From Rugalucina vietnamica (lineage: Eukaryota; Mollusca; Bivalvia; Lucinida; Lucinidae): DNA of 64,000 nucleotides. This document shows, one piece after another, positions 13,101 to 21,330 of the stretch (position 1 is the stretch's first letter; each line of letters begins with the position of its first letter). The notes beneath the pieces were generated by a model that worked only from the letters and a program-made list of their open reading frames with translations, was not told the DNA's origin and did no database searches. The stretch is taken from NCBI GenBank assembly GCA_964017185.1, contig OZ024871.1:24590488-24654487 (forward strand). The letters are read 5' to 3'. Position numbers and translations under genes: made by a program.

Positions 13101-16075
13101 ACTAAGGTCATGTTCAACACTTTTACTTTGTTATACTCTAATGACCCTTCAATGGCGTCACAGTTTGTGTATCATTTAATCAAACAAGCAAAATTCAGGT
13201 AGTTTTTCTCGGGGTTCTCCCGCTTTCGCCCCACATACAGATTGAGCTGAAATAATCATGTAAGGGACGTTACACTGAATAAAAAAAATAATAACCTTGA
13301 TTCTCTACCTTCAGTTCCCAGATGTTGTATCATTCTGTGATCACATGGCCGACAAAGGCAAGATTGTTATTGTGGCAGCCCTGGATGGAACTTTCCAGAG
13401 ACAGGTTGGTACACTTGGACTTTGTATGTAGACAACTGCATGACAATTCCAGCAATTTGGTATTTTGATCCAGTGAAAACTGAGGCCAGTCCAGACATAC
13501 ACCCACATATAGCTAAACTGATATATCACAACACATTGAGGATATCGTGACATCCTAGTGAAGGGGAAAAGTCCCATAGAATTGAAAGGACATCATTGTT
13601 GATTGGGTTGTTAAGCGACAAAACAAGCAAACATTGAGCCCATACCGAAAGGCGTACGGAATTTAAGGCCTGATTTCGGCCTCATATGTTGGTAAAAAAA
13701 TGAATTTTGGAATTTTGAAGAGAGACGTATTGCAATTAGCAGGTATAGGTCCCTGCTTATAAATTATAGCACAATTGCACATTCAGATTACACATGTTGC
13801 CATAGCAACGCTCCAAAAAGCATAGAAATAATTTTTTTTTTCAATTTTGGGTCTATTTTTCAGCATTCAACATCATTTTCAACTACCGGCCCACGCTTTG
13901 AACAATTTCTTATTACGAAATAATGAAGTATCATCCAGAGATATTGTATGCTAAGTATCATTTTGTTTGTCGTGTGGGCTGGCACTTAAAAATTAAAAAT
14001 TGTGTTAAGAAATGGTCAAAAATAGACCAAAAAGTGCAAAATGTTCTTCTGGTCATTACCATGGCAACGCTTGTAGGATAAATGTAGTACTTGTTCGTGT
14101 TTTTAATAGAGAAGACATATGGCTGTTGTAAGGAATAGTTTTCTCACCTAAATTCCAAAATTTATTTTTTAGCAAACTCTGAGGCCAAAATCAGGCGTTA
14201 AACGCCCTAGTCCTTTGATCAAACTGGTTCTCCATGTTGATAGACGTCTATGCTCAGCTTAAAGGTCATTTCACTGGTTATGTTACACTGCATCTTATTT
14301 CCTTAACACTTTTACTGCCACGCCTCTCAAAAAAATCAATATCTCACTGCCAAACATGTATTTATTTTATTGTTTTTATTGATTTATTAATTTATTTATT
14401 ATTATATTTTTAGATATATGCGCATATCATATATCACTGAAAAGGGATTTTTACGCTGAAAAATCTGATATACAATACATTTACCTCCCTTTAAAACTGC
14501 TATCTATAACCCGGGACATACCGGTATACCCGTAAAACGACTACAGTCGTCGGTGGCAGTGAACGGTAAAAACGACTACAGTCGTCGGCGGCAGTGAATG
14601 TGTTAACATGGGTTTTGCTAACTATCAACATGCCACTGGCCCGGAGGGCCAACTGGTCTCAAAATCTACTGGCCCTCTGAATTTTCAACTGGCCCATCTA
14701 TTCTTTCCAGGTGGAAGTTGTTTTGGATACAGAGGTCAGCGCATTGCAAGACAAATATAGCACAAACAAATTACGATGATTTTCGTCTAAACAGTTTGCC
14801 ATAACAGCACATAAATTATTTGCACACAACACTAATGTAGCCAGTCATTGCAGCAATTACAAGTCAACAGCTTTCCAACACTACATTCAGTTGGTTAAAC
14901 TATTTACATCACGCTTGCACTTTCACTTTGAGAATAGGCAGCACCATTTCGGACAAACATTTTTTTTTTTTTTTCTGAAAAATTCAGCTGGCTTGGAGGA
15001 CCAGCTACACCACATTTTAACTGGCCCAAGACCAACATTTACTGGCCAGGGCCAGTGGGCTGGGCCCCCTCTTAAAAAAAGCCCTGAACTTTAATTGAAC
15101 TTATAAGTTTGCTGTTCTGAATATGCAACCTCAGTCAAGTTTTCTGCGTGTAATGCTTGTGTAAGCTTCCTGTGTGTAATGTTTGCTGTTTCAAATCGCC
15201 CTCGAATCATTAAAATAAATGTCTAAACAGTTATCCAATACAGCACAGAAAGTTTTGCATCTTTGTGCTTGTCATTTTAGGGTTTTGGTGATATATTAAA
15301 CTTAGTCCCTCTAGCTGAGAATGTGATCAAGCTGTCAGCAGTGTGTATGACCTGTAACTCAGATGGTCATTTTACAAAAAGAATGACTACAGATACCTCG
15401 GTAAGTTACCATTATCATAGTTTTCATGCATAACTAACATATATTTAGATATAATATATAATGGCTAAGCTATCAAGGCAATAGTTAAAATTGGGGGGAA
15501 TTAGCACTACTAAGCTCCAATGTTTTCAATGGTGAAAATGTCAAACTGTTTGAAAATGGACATGTTGCTATAGATTAAAAATGCTTGCAATTTAAATGCT
15601 TATTGATTTGAGGCAGTTCACTGTTTGATGAGTTTAACAATCATGCAACCATGTTCATATTTTTTTTTGATTTTCTTACTTCATACATTTGCAGTTCAGG
15701 TTTGGATAATAACACTGAGCAAAGCTGGACTTAAGGTGGTCATTTTAGGCTGATTTTGCAACATAGCTGTGCATTTTACTGGAGAAACACAGATTGTATA
15801 GCTAAGTCTGCTTTAATATAGGCATTTTAATACAGACATTAATATTTTTTTCTTCCTGTAATGATTAACTTCATTTCCATATGCTTTAGGTTGAAGTTAT
15901 AGGTGGTGCAGATATCTACCAGGCTGTGTGTCGTGACTGTTTCAAATCACCTGTCAAGAAATCCCCAAGACCCTCACCCTACAAGACTCCCGAACTCTCA
16001 GCACCAAAACTACCTCTGTCAGATGTAACCAACCGACAACTGTTTATATCAGCGAAAGAGAATGAAGCATTTTAA
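4127..16075 (+). CDS. TK1: Thymidine kinase, cytosolic (TK1 family), six exons, N-terminus missing
   Basis: Cytosolic thymidine kinase transfers the ATP gamma-phosphate to thymidine, making dTMP in the salvage pathway. Exons 4127-4158, 10655-10768, 12536-12629, 13315-13404, 15281-15400 and 15890-16075 join in phase to 211 residues plus a stop. Visible landmarks, counted from the first residue seen, are the P-loop GPMFSGKT (4-11), DEGQF with the catalytic Glu (76-80), AALDGTFQR, the zinc pairs CMTC (132/135) and CRDC (164/167), and VIGGAD before the second pair. Spacing matches human TK1 (234 residues) with an offset of 21, so about 21 N-terminal residues from an upstream exon are missing. A KEN tripeptide six residues from the end resembles the APC/C degron known in vertebrate TK1. 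All introns are GT-AG. Intron 2 is 6.5 kb, mostly transposons. The gene is convergent with the TMC gene. The family call is very secure. Confidence 0.95.
4160..4448. other. TK1 intron sequence
   Basis: AT-rich start of the 6.5-kb intron. No feature was recognised. Confidence 0.4.
4449..4566. repeat. Near-perfect 118-bp hairpin
   Basis: The left arm from TTCTGTTCTAGATGG to GAGCGGAACC is followed by a short loop (GAGGCTCTGCC) and the reverse complement ending CCATCTAGAACAGAA. Arms are about 52 bp and almost mismatch-free. Weaker pairing continues outward (AAGAATCTTATATGGG with ACACCATATTAGATTCTT). It is probably a foldback MITE. Confidence 0.8.
4567..5073. other. Intron sequence, nothing coding seen
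   Basis: Contains a small local inverted motif, CACCTGGGTGAGA with ATCACCCAGGC (about 4650-4690). Otherwise plain AT-rich intron. Confidence 0.35.
5074..6335. mobile_element. Putative 1.26-kb element with imperfect terminal inverted repeats
   Basis: The left end CTGTGCTTCGGGTTTCCCGA and the reverse complement of the right end, CTGTGCTTTGGGTTTCAG, match over about 15 bp. ACCCTACCTA-type blocks follow on both sides next to A/T runs. No transposase-like frame is visible; the frames at 5019-5437 overlap in three registers and are not credible. The right end directly abuts the next element at 6345. Confidence 0.45.
6345..9115 (-). mobile_element. Pearl/Helentron-like (HINE) element, family A, interrupted
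   Basis: The ends are inverted: TCGCACCTGC at 6345 and GCAGGTGCGA at 9082-9091. Next to the left end lies a TCCG tetranucleotide run (about 6390-6417), then about five tandem units of roughly 146 bp starting GAGTCTGAAACCTTGC (8390-9060). The left end has the foldback GCACCTGCTTAAAGCAGGGTGC; the right end has the palindrome CTCCGCGGAG. This terminal hairpin, tetranucleotide and tandem-core architecture is that of bivalve pearl elements, later placed with non-autonomous Helentrons. No Rep/helicase frame is present. A separate element at 6470-8390 interrupts it. Confidence 0.65.
6470..8390. mobile_element. 1.9-kb TIR element inserted in HINE A
   Basis: GGTCCTTCTGAGATAAACTG near 6470 is the inverse of CAGTTTATCTAAGAAGGACC near 8368-8387. 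The flanks read GATAGCTG and CAGCTGTGAGTCTG, while uninterrupted host units read GATAGCTGCGAGTCTG, so the insertion point and a short AGCTG duplication can be read directly. The interior repeats ACATCCGTAAC/GTTACGGACGT-like motifs in both orientations (6816, 7031, 7189, 7214, 7405, 7611) but has no long ORF. Confidence 0.6.
9412..10395. mobile_element. Pogo/Tigger-like MITE with TA target site
   Basis: The left end TA-CAGTTTACTAGACAATGG and the reverse complement of the right end, TA-CAGTGAACTCGACAATAG, form imperfect TIRs flanked by TA (9410-9411 and 10396-10397), as expected of Tc1/mariner-pogo elements. The motif GACAATGGCGAAT recurs at about 9423, 9600 and 9622, and inverted at 9978 and 10357. 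No intact transposase frame is visible; the frames at 9561-10280 lack family motifs. Confidence 0.65.
10398..10641. repeat. Palindromic MITE family 1, copy 1
   Basis: A foldback element of about 240 bp. TGAGCYG.. and ..GGCTCA ends carry AAAACCA/TGGTTTT TIRs. The centre is the palindrome GATCAGCTTCGCAGTAACTG followed by its complement, flanked by ACAAAGGCGC-type arms. This copy ends 13 bp upstream of the TK1 exon at 10655, so the polypyrimidine tract lies just outside it. Confidence 0.8.
10655..10768 (+). CDS. TK1: TK1 exon 3 of family layout (TTELMRR block)
   Basis: Bounded by ATTACAG and GTACAG. One base completes Thr, then [16 protein letters not shown], then VKYAKDVRY and ATHD, ending two bases into Arg. 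This is the helix after the P-loop and the start of the flexible region of TK1. Match to the family is unambiguous. Confidence 0.94.
10805..11068. repeat. Hairpin MITE family 3, copy 1
   Basis: Shares with copies at 18171, 29401, 35332 and 46701 the order ACATGNCC, TATACCCCCTT, CCCCACTTTTATATAG, TTTTTGCTCCAAAACATAG, the hairpin GGGTACTCGTTAGAACC and its complement, then AAAATAAGAAAAATATC and CATGTTTTCG. The arms pair around a CCTCGGC loop. Confidence 0.75.
11285..11521. repeat. Palindromic MITE family 1, copy 2
   Basis: Inverted relative to copy 1. It starts TGAGCCGCGACGCGAGAAAA and ends TTTCTGGTGACGCGGCTCA. The central palindrome GATCAGCTTCGCAGTTACTG and complement is intact. Located in the TK1 intron between 10768 and 12536. 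Confidence 0.8.
11775..11975. repeat. Palindromic MITE family 1, copy 3 (truncated)
   Basis: The left end ATCATGAGAAAACCAGG and a decayed centre (AGCAGATTACTGCACAGCTG) are present. The right end is lost where family 2 copy 1 begins at 11976, which suggests insertion or deletion at that junction. Confidence 0.65.
11976..12262. repeat. Palindromic MITE family 2, copy 1, with internal duplication
   Basis: TIR CCCAGTTGTTCAAAAC to GTTTTGAACAACTGGGCCC. Inside are TTAACGATATCGTTAAG and the hairpin TGTGAGAATCCTTTGCAGTG with its complement. A segment of about 56 bp (TTTGCAGTGCAAAGGATTCT and onwards) is tandemly duplicated only in this copy (about 12098-12187). Confidence 0.8.
12275..12505. repeat. 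Palindromic MITE family 1, copy 4
   Basis: Runs from TTGAGCCTGTGCATGAG to CATGCACAGGCTCAA with the central palindrome GATCAGCTTCGCGGTCACCG and complement. It ends about 30 bp before the TK1 exon at 12536, the second TK1 acceptor directly preceded by this family. Confidence 0.8.
12536..12629 (+). CDS. TK1: TK1 exon with catalytic DEGQF
   Basis: Bounded by TTTCCAG and GTAAGT. Reads [14 protein letters not shown], then [12 protein letters not shown]. The acidic DEGQF motif holds the catalytic Glu of type II thymidine kinases (Glu98 in human numbering). It ends in phase 0. Confidence 0.94.
12640..13190. other. TK1 intron, no element recognised
   Basis: Plain AT-rich intron sequence between exons; nothing specific supported. 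Confidence 0.4.
13197..13294 (+). repeat. SINE family 1 body, 5'-truncated
   Basis: Carries GGGGTTCTCCCGCTTTCGCC, AGCTGAAATAATC and AAGGGACGTTACACTG, then an A-rich tail. It is homologous to 20541-20697, 36303-36475, 41236-41488, 53340-53500 and 61695-61938. The tail ends about 20 bp from the next TK1 acceptor. Confidence 0.65.
13315..13404 (+). CDS. TK1: TK1 exon (AALDGTFQR)
   Basis: Bounded by CTTCAG and GTTGGT; 30 whole codons. Reads [16 protein letters not shown], then [23 protein letters not shown] precedes the lasso loop that covers the thymidine base in TK1 structures. Phase 0 at both ends. Confidence 0.94.
13505..13640 (+). repeat. Fragment of a SINE-like 3' end
   Basis: GACATCCTAGTGAAGGGGAA, AAAGTCCCATA and the tail GGGTTGTTAAGCGACAAAAC followed by AAGCAAAC resemble the 3' part of the repeats at 3215 and 52975. 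No 5' part was found. Confidence 0.4.
13650..14216 (+). mobile_element. AGGCCT/GGGCGTTTAA-TIR element, copy 1
   Basis: About 560 bp, homologous in opposite orientation to 41747-42327. The ends AATTTAAGGCCTGATTTCGG and CAGGCGTTAAACGCCCTAG are inverted repeats, as are internal AATTTTGGAATTTT blocks and GCCATAGCAACGC/CCATGGCAACGC. There is no ORF. A non-autonomous DNA element of unknown superfamily. Confidence 0.65.
14307..14602. mobile_element. Short TTAA-flanked, piggyBac-like MITE
   Basis: TTAA stands at 14303-14306 and 14603-14606. The inner ends CACTTTTACTGCCACGCC and, reversed, CACATTCACTGCCGCC match. A 28-bp unit with CGACTACAGTCGTCGG is repeated at about 14540 and 14571. TTAA duplication is diagnostic of piggyBac; the superfamily call rests on that alone. 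Confidence 0.6.
14632..15090. repeat. ACTGGCC-motif element
   Basis: ACTGGCCC or its complement recurs at both ends (CCACTGGCCCGGAGGGCCAA, TCTACTGGCCCTC, CAACTGGCCC; then TTAACTGGCCC, TTTACTGGCCAGGGCCAGTG). The middle is plain AT-rich. It looks like a non-autonomous element with clustered subterminal motifs. The frame at 14891-15094 is a shadow. Confidence 0.5.
15281..15400 (+). CDS. TK1: TK1 exon with first zinc Cys pair
   Basis: Bounded by ATTTTAG and GTAAGT; 40 whole codons. Reads [18 protein letters not shown], then SAVCMTC (first two zinc-binding Cys), then FTKRMT. The family has the same order. Phase 0 at both ends. Confidence 0.94.
15410..15880. other. TK1 last intron
   Basis: AT-rich; no element recognised. 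Confidence 0.4.
15890..16075 (+). CDS. TK1: TK1 terminal exon with second zinc pair and KEN box
   Basis: Acceptor GCTTTAG. Reads [17 protein letters not shown] (substrate loop plus second Cys pair), then a Ser/Pro-rich tail ([11 protein letters not shown]), and ends SAKENEAF before TAA. In vertebrate TK1 a KEN box mediates APC/C-Cdh1 destruction at mitotic exit; here the tripeptide sits six residues from the end rather than about 30. The SP sites could be CDK targets, which is inference. Confidence 0.94.
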   Translation, partial: VEVIGGADIYQAVCRDCFKSPVKKSPRPSPYKTPELSAPKLPLSDVTNRQLFISAKENEAF

Positions 16076-16130
16076 TTATGGTGTATTTAGGATTGTTTAG
16101 AGTACCATATGTGTTCATCAAGTGTCAAGC

Positions 16131-16333
16131 CTTAGCATGAGAAAACTAACAATTTAAGTTTCCAGTCTGGTCCTACACAAACCTGTCTGTACTGTCTTAG
16201 AAGATGGCTAGAAGCTTGAAATTTTGAATTTAACTAAAACATGAATTGTTCTATCTATATAGTGAAAACAAAGACTAATCAGCATTTGTTTTTTGCATAT
16301 GTAAAAGGCCAGTTTTCTCAAGATGCGGCTCAA
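16131..16333. repeat. Palindromic MITE family 1, copy 5 (decayed)
   Basis: AGCATGAGAAAACTAAC to GATGCGGCTCA; the central palindrome is mostly deleted (ACTAATCAGCATTTG). It lies just after the TK1 stop, so probably within the 3' UTR or immediately downstream. Confidence 0.6.
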
Positions 16334-16482
16334 TTGTGTTCCCAAATTGTAAGCATGAAAGTGCCTATCAGATTTTTACAAATAGCTTTTTATATCACCC
16401 AATGTGTTCCTCAAATTAATTGTGTTAAAAAAATCCTAAGTGCTTAATACTCATGTACTTTTACTCAACATGGTGGCCTCCA

Positions 16483-16530
16483 TGGCTGAGTGGTTAAGAG
16501 CACTGATTTCATAAACACGCTTGATCTTCT
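16483..16530 (+). repeat. tRNA-like SINE head fragment
   Basis: TGGCTGAGTGGTTAAGAGCA is a tRNA A-box-like block (Leu/Ser type), preceded by GGTGGCCTCCA. The B box and remainder are absent, so this is a SINE relic and not a tRNA gene. The complement of the same head ends the SINE at 61695-61938. Confidence 0.55.
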
Positions 16531-17076
16531 CGCCGCTGTGTCTGCTTTGTCTTTATTGAATCAGAAAACTACAAAACATCCAAAAATCATCAAGCTTTTT
16601 ACAGAAGCCTGAAGATTTTATTATTGTAATTGAGACATAAGCAAAAATGCTCAGTGACCAAGCTGTTTTGATACACTTTTGTTTTTTGCTTCTGCAGATT
16701 TTTGTTTGATATGACTCAAATATTAGATCAGATAAGAAAATTTGTTGACGATTCAGATTTATCTGCTAACAAAGACAATTCGGACAAAATCACCAAATAT
16801 TATCATACCTGCTTTATCTGGTCTACTTTTTATGGTGAATTCCTAACACTGTAATGGCTCACTATTTTCAAAAGCAATATTTTAATATTTTGAGTAGAAA
16901 TCCTGTTTTATCTTTTGTTTAAGGGGTAAAGTATGAAAAATTGGTGTTTTTAAGTCTGTGAAATCAGCTACCAATGAGAAACCATCACTTCTGAAGAGGT
17001 AGAGTCCCACAAACCTGCATCAAAAGTGATGCTAGATTTGTTCTGAAATTCTCATCTAGGAGAGAGATGATAGATT
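16531..17076. other. Intergenic, no feature recognised
   Basis: AT-rich; possibly TK1 3' UTR. No canonical AATAAA was seen close to the stop codon. Confidence 0.35.
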
Positions 17077-17312
17077 TGAGCCGCCTCATGAGAAAACCAA
17101 CAATCTGCATAGGCCAAAACAAAGACGCAGATCAGCTTCACGGTAACCGCGAAGCTGATCAGCGCCTTTGTTTTCGCTACTCGGATAGTACAATTCCTCT
17201 TCTACTTAAATCCGAAATTTCAAGCTTCTAGCTCTTTTCTGTGCTTGTACAGGTTGGTTTGTGTTGGACCTGTTCAGAAACCACATTGTTGGTTTTCCAA
17301 CGAGGCGGCTCA
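17077..17312. repeat. Palindromic MITE family 1, copy 6
   Basis: TTGAGCCGCCTCATGAG to CGAGGCGGCTCA, with the central palindrome GATCAGCTTCACGGTAACCG and complement. Best matched to copies 7, 15, 16 and 20 (variant with CCACATTGTTGGTTTTCC). Confidence 0.8.
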
Positions 17313-17756
17313 TATTGTTTAAAGATACATGTACCTACTTTGCCATCACCATTATTTTTCTCCAAACGAGGCAGCATTTTTCAGTGTCATTTACATGTAC
17401 ACACATTCACTCATCGCTCATCAATGTTTGTGTGCTGTTTTTTTAAGTGCTAGTTGTATCATGGAACAAAAATTGTTTTTAGTGTCTTTTATAGATGTGT
17501 ATACATGTTGAGTATGTTTCTATTTACATGTAGAGTAGAATGTGAATACATGTGCTTTCTTAGGTGAAAATGTTCTTTAAAATAACTATCTTTTAACATA
17601 TGTCTGCTGCAGATTTTTACCGCCATAAATTTTAAGGTATGATTTCATGTTACAGAAAGAATTAAATTAAGAAATGTTTGCAAGAATTTATTTTTTGCCA
17701 ATATTAGCAAATTTGTTGCCTTGCAAATTCTTATTGCAAATTCTGAGTTCTTCCTA

Positions 17757-17762
17757 AATAAA
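17757..17762 (+). promoter_or_regulatory. Candidate polyadenylation signal
   Basis: AATAAA about 1.7 kb after the TK1 stop, followed by an AT-rich stretch. It could terminate TK1 if the 3' UTR is long. Such hexamers are common in this AT-rich sequence, so the call is weak. Confidence 0.2.
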
Positions 17763-17769
17763 GTGTTAC

Positions 17770-18170
17770 TATAAGCTTTACTCATTCACAAAATTCAAGA
17801 ACTGGCAAATAATTCAAAAAGAAAAAAAAAAAAAAAATGCAAAGTAAAAGTCACACGAAAATTTACACTTACAGTACTAAAAACAGTGTGTCATTTGAGT
17901 TTGCAAAACTACCCCTAATAATTTTAGTCAATTAACATATTACATGTATGTGTGTTTTCATTTATTCTTACAAAATTGAGGTTTACATGTATGTTTTTAA
18001 GTCGGTGGACTTTTTAGCATAAGAAGTCCCATAGTGAGGCCCTTTAAAAGAGTATTTTAATATCCTCTGTAAATAAAGAGGCCTATAAAAGTAGTTTTTT
18101 GCCTCAAACTAGCAAGACCAGGAACGTTTGTTCACTGACTTCCTCTACTGAAATATCAAAACAGGGTGAA
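17770..18170. other. Intergenic, no feature recognised
   Basis: AT-rich with a poly-A tract at about 17820-17837. Nothing else was supported. Confidence 0.35.
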
Positions 18171-18449
18171 CATCAGGAAAACATGTCCGTGCAATGTATA
18201 CCCCCTTAAACCCCACTTTTATATAGTAAAACTTGGGTATGCAGGGGTATACCTATTTTTCTTATTTTTGCTCCAAAACATAGATTGTGGGTACTCGTTA
18301 GAACCGCCTCGGCGAGGCGGTTCTAACGTGTACCCACAATCTATGTTTTGAGCAAAAATAAGAAAAATATCAAAATTTTTCCTCTGAAAATTATCGATTT
18401 TTGACCTGAAAGAATTACTGTATATCATATGGGCATGTTTTCGTAATGG
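18171..18449. repeat. Hairpin MITE family 3, copy 2
   Basis: The most complete copy: CATCAGGAAAACATGTCC at the left, TTAAACCCCACTTTTATATA, hairpin arms TGGGTACTCGTTAGAACCGC and its complement around CTCGGCGAG, and GGGCATGTTTTCGTAATG at the right. The terminal AAAACATGYCC blocks are inverted repeats. Confidence 0.8.
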
Positions 18450-18561
18450 TTTGTGTCTCTTGTGACTGAGGCTAAAAAATGATCATCTCCCACTCATAGC
18501 CCCTAGTGAAGTATACTTGTCATTTGAGCTCAAACGTTTTTAATGGTTTGTCACATATTTT

Positions 18562-20094
18562 TAGCTCACCTGAGCCGTCAGGCTCACAAGGTGAGCTTAT
18601 AGTATACCCATGCTCCGTCGTCCGTCCGTCCGTCGTCCGTCCGTCCGTCCGTCGTCCACACTTTTCAAAGATCTTCTCCTCTGAAACCGCTTGGCCAATC
18701 AAAGCAAAATTTTACATGAAGCATCTATGGGAAGGGGGAACCAATGTGTATATAAATAATCCAGGTCACATGACCAAGATGGCCGCCATGCCCATATATG
18801 GTAAAAACCCTTCAAAAATCTTCTTCTCCGGAACCACTGGACCGATTTCAACCAAACTTGGCATGAAGCATTAATGGCTCAAGCACTACAATGTGTATAT
18901 AAATCATGACCCTATGGTGACCTTGACCTATTTTACGGCAAGGTCAACATAGGTCGCGAATGCATTTGAATGGCAAAAATTGTTAAATTGTCATTTAAAG
19001 GAAAAATCTTGCAGAAAATGAGCAGTAGGACTGAATATTAATGATTCTGAAAAAAATTGGGCACCAGGGGCTCATCCGCCCCCACCCCGGGGCAATATAC
19101 ATGTATATCTCCATAATATTCAAACATCTTCTCCTCTGAAACCGCTTGGCCAATCAAAGCGAAATTTTATGTGAAGCATCAATAGGAAGGGGTAACAAAT
19201 ATGTATATAAAAAATCCAGGTCACATGACCAAGATGGCCGCCATGCCCATATATGGTAAAAACCGTTAAAAAATCTTCTTCTCCAGAACCGGTTGACCGA
19301 TTTCAACGAAACTTGGCACGAAGCATCGATGGCTCAAGCACTCCAATGTATATATAAATCATGACCCTGTGATGACCTTGACCTATTTTACGGGAAGGTC
19401 AACGTAGGTCACCAATGCATTTGAATGGGGAAAACTTTTAAAATGTCATTTAAAGTGGAAGTCTTGCAGGAAATGGGCAGTAGGACTGGATATTAATGAT
19501 TCTGAAAAAAATTGGACCCCAGGGGCTCATGTGCCCCCACCCCGGGGCAATATACATGTATATTTCCATAATATTCAAACGTCTTCTCCTCTGAAACCGC
19601 TTGGCCAAACAAAGCCAAATTTTAAGTGAAGCATCTATAGAATGGGGGAATCAATGTGTATATAAATAATCTAGGTCACATGACCAAGATGGCCGCCATG
19701 CCCATATATGGTAAAAACCCATCAAAAATCATCTTCTCTGAAACCAATAGACTGATTTCAAGGAAACTTGGCGTGAGGCATCGATGGCTAAAGTACTCAA
19801 ATGTATATATAAATCATGACCCTGTGATGACCTTGACCAAGTTTATGGCAAGGTCAACATGGGTTGCCTGTGCATCTGAATTGGGAAAACTGTTAAAATG
19901 TCATTTGAAGGAAAAAGCCAACAGGAAATTGGCAAATGGACAGAATATTGAAGATTCTGAAAAAAGAAAATGGCCCAAGGGCTTATCTGCCCCTGCACTG
20001 GAGTTAAATACCATAATATTCAAACATGTTTATTGGTATATGCAGCTGATCTCAGGTGAGCGTTTACAGGACCATTGGTCCTCTGGTAAGATCT
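18562..20094 (+). mobile_element. Pearl/Helentron-like (HINE) element, family B, copy 1
   Basis: The left end has the hairpin GCTCACCTGAGCCGTCAGGC and onwards; the right end has CTCAGGTGAGCG and the hairpin AGGACCATTGGTCCT. Between them lie a TCCG/TCGTCCG run (about 18615-18655) and three roughly 480-bp tandem units, each with TCTCCTCTGAAACCG, TTGGCCAA, CACATGACCAAGATGGCCGC, CATATATGGTAAAAACC and TGACCTTGACC. The long frames reading MTKMAAMPIYGKNPSKI are a by-product of the repeat. An inverted second copy lies at 46908-48444. Confidence 0.7.
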
Positions 20095-20764
20095 TCTCCT
20101 CTGAAACCGTATGGCCAATCAAAGTAAAATTTTATAGGAAGCATATAAAGGGGGAATCAATGTGATTATAAATAAACCAGGTCACATGACTAAGATGGCT
20201 GCCATGCCCATATATGGTTACAACCCTTCAAAAATCTTCTTCGCAGGAACAGCTGAACCTATTGCAACGAAACTTGACATGTAGCAATAAAGACTAGAGT
20301 ACTACAATGTGTGTATAAAAGATGATCCTGTGATGACCTTGACAGATTTTACGGCAAGGTCAACATAGGTCACATATGCAGAAAACTGTTAAAATGACAC
20401 TGAAGAGAAAACTTTCAGGAAATGGGCAAATGAACAGAAATATTTATGAAGTTGAAAAAGAAATTAAACCCATGGTACGTTCTTACCCTGTCCTAGGGCT
20501 TTATACATTTATATGACCTTTATATTCAAACAAGTTTATTCGCTCTGGCCACATGTGAATCAAGCCAAGTTCTGCTTGCGGGTGTGCCAGGTGGTTTTTC
20601 TCAGGGTTCTCCCGTTTTCGCCCCACCTTCCGATTGGCCCGTCTCATATGAGCTGAAATAATCTTGAAAGGGACGTAAAACTGAAAAAAAAAAAAAAAGT
20701 TTATTGGTATACATGTATATCTCAGATCTCAGGTGAGCATTTACAGGACCATTGGTCCTCTGGT
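20095..20764 (+). mobile_element. Truncated HINE B unit with its own right end
   Basis: Sequence resumes at 20095 with another TCTCCTCTGAAACCG unit and ends with a second copy of the right terminus (CTCAGGTGAGCATTTACAGG, CATTGGTCCTCTGG). Two consecutive right ends behind one left end suggest either 3' end read-through or a tandem insertion. A SINE at 20541-20697 interrupts it. Confidence 0.6.
20541..20697 (+). mobile_element. SINE family 1 copy with exact 9-bp target duplication
   Basis: AAGTTTATT stands directly before (20532-20540) and after (20697-20705) the insert, which ends in a run of about 15 A. The body reads CAAGTTCTGCTTGCGGGTGT, TCTCAGGGTTCTCCCGTTTT, GTCTCATATGAGCTGAAATA and AAGGGACGTAAAACTG. 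Without the insert the host reads CAAACAAGTTTATTGGTATA, as in the parallel HINE unit. The tRNA head is missing (5' truncation). Confidence 0.8.
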
Positions 20765-20769
20765 TATTG

Positions 20770-21330
20770 AGACTATTTAACCACATATTCATCATTTGCA
20801 TTTATACCATCTATTCTTTTTGTACTGGCTTCCCGCCTTAAATTGATTCGTTAAAAAGCATGTCATATGCAAACTTTGCTACAAAACAACCTGTTCGTCA
20901 AGATATTTTAATCCGCTCTGACAGCTTGCCATAAGAAGAAAATGGTAATTAAAAATTTGCAGCATACATATTTTAATGCTTATAAAGATCAGTATTTTAA
21001 CTGTCATAATAAATATTTGTATTTTAATATATAAAAAGACCTGCTTAAAGATTTTGTTTTTAATCATGTCCTTGAATATTAACTTTGAATGAATTTAAAA
21101 TCAAAACTTTCAGTGTGGACTTGCATCATAAATTAACCTCTTAAATATGAAGGACATGATTGTCCCTATTGGACAAATGGATTTATTTCATTTGTATATT
21201 ATAATGACGGTAAATCTATGACATCAGTCTGAGATGAAATAGTTTTGATAATACTGCAATTGTCACTAGCTCATTCGGTCATTGTCCTCTTATCTGTCAC
21301 CTAAGAGCTCATTTGTAGAGATTGGTATTG
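20770..21330. other. Intergenic, no feature recognised
   Basis: AT-rich, no coding segment or repeat supported. Confidence 0.35.

Noticed and set aside
16483..16530. tRNA gene
   Set aside because: Only an A-box-like half is present; no B box, anticodon arm or acceptor stem. It is a SINE head.
18506..20165. Frames reading HMTKMAAMPIYGKNPSKIFF, repeated here and at 46939-48401
   Set aside because: They follow the tandem units of HINE B in several copies and phases, with decay between copies typical of non-coding repeats.
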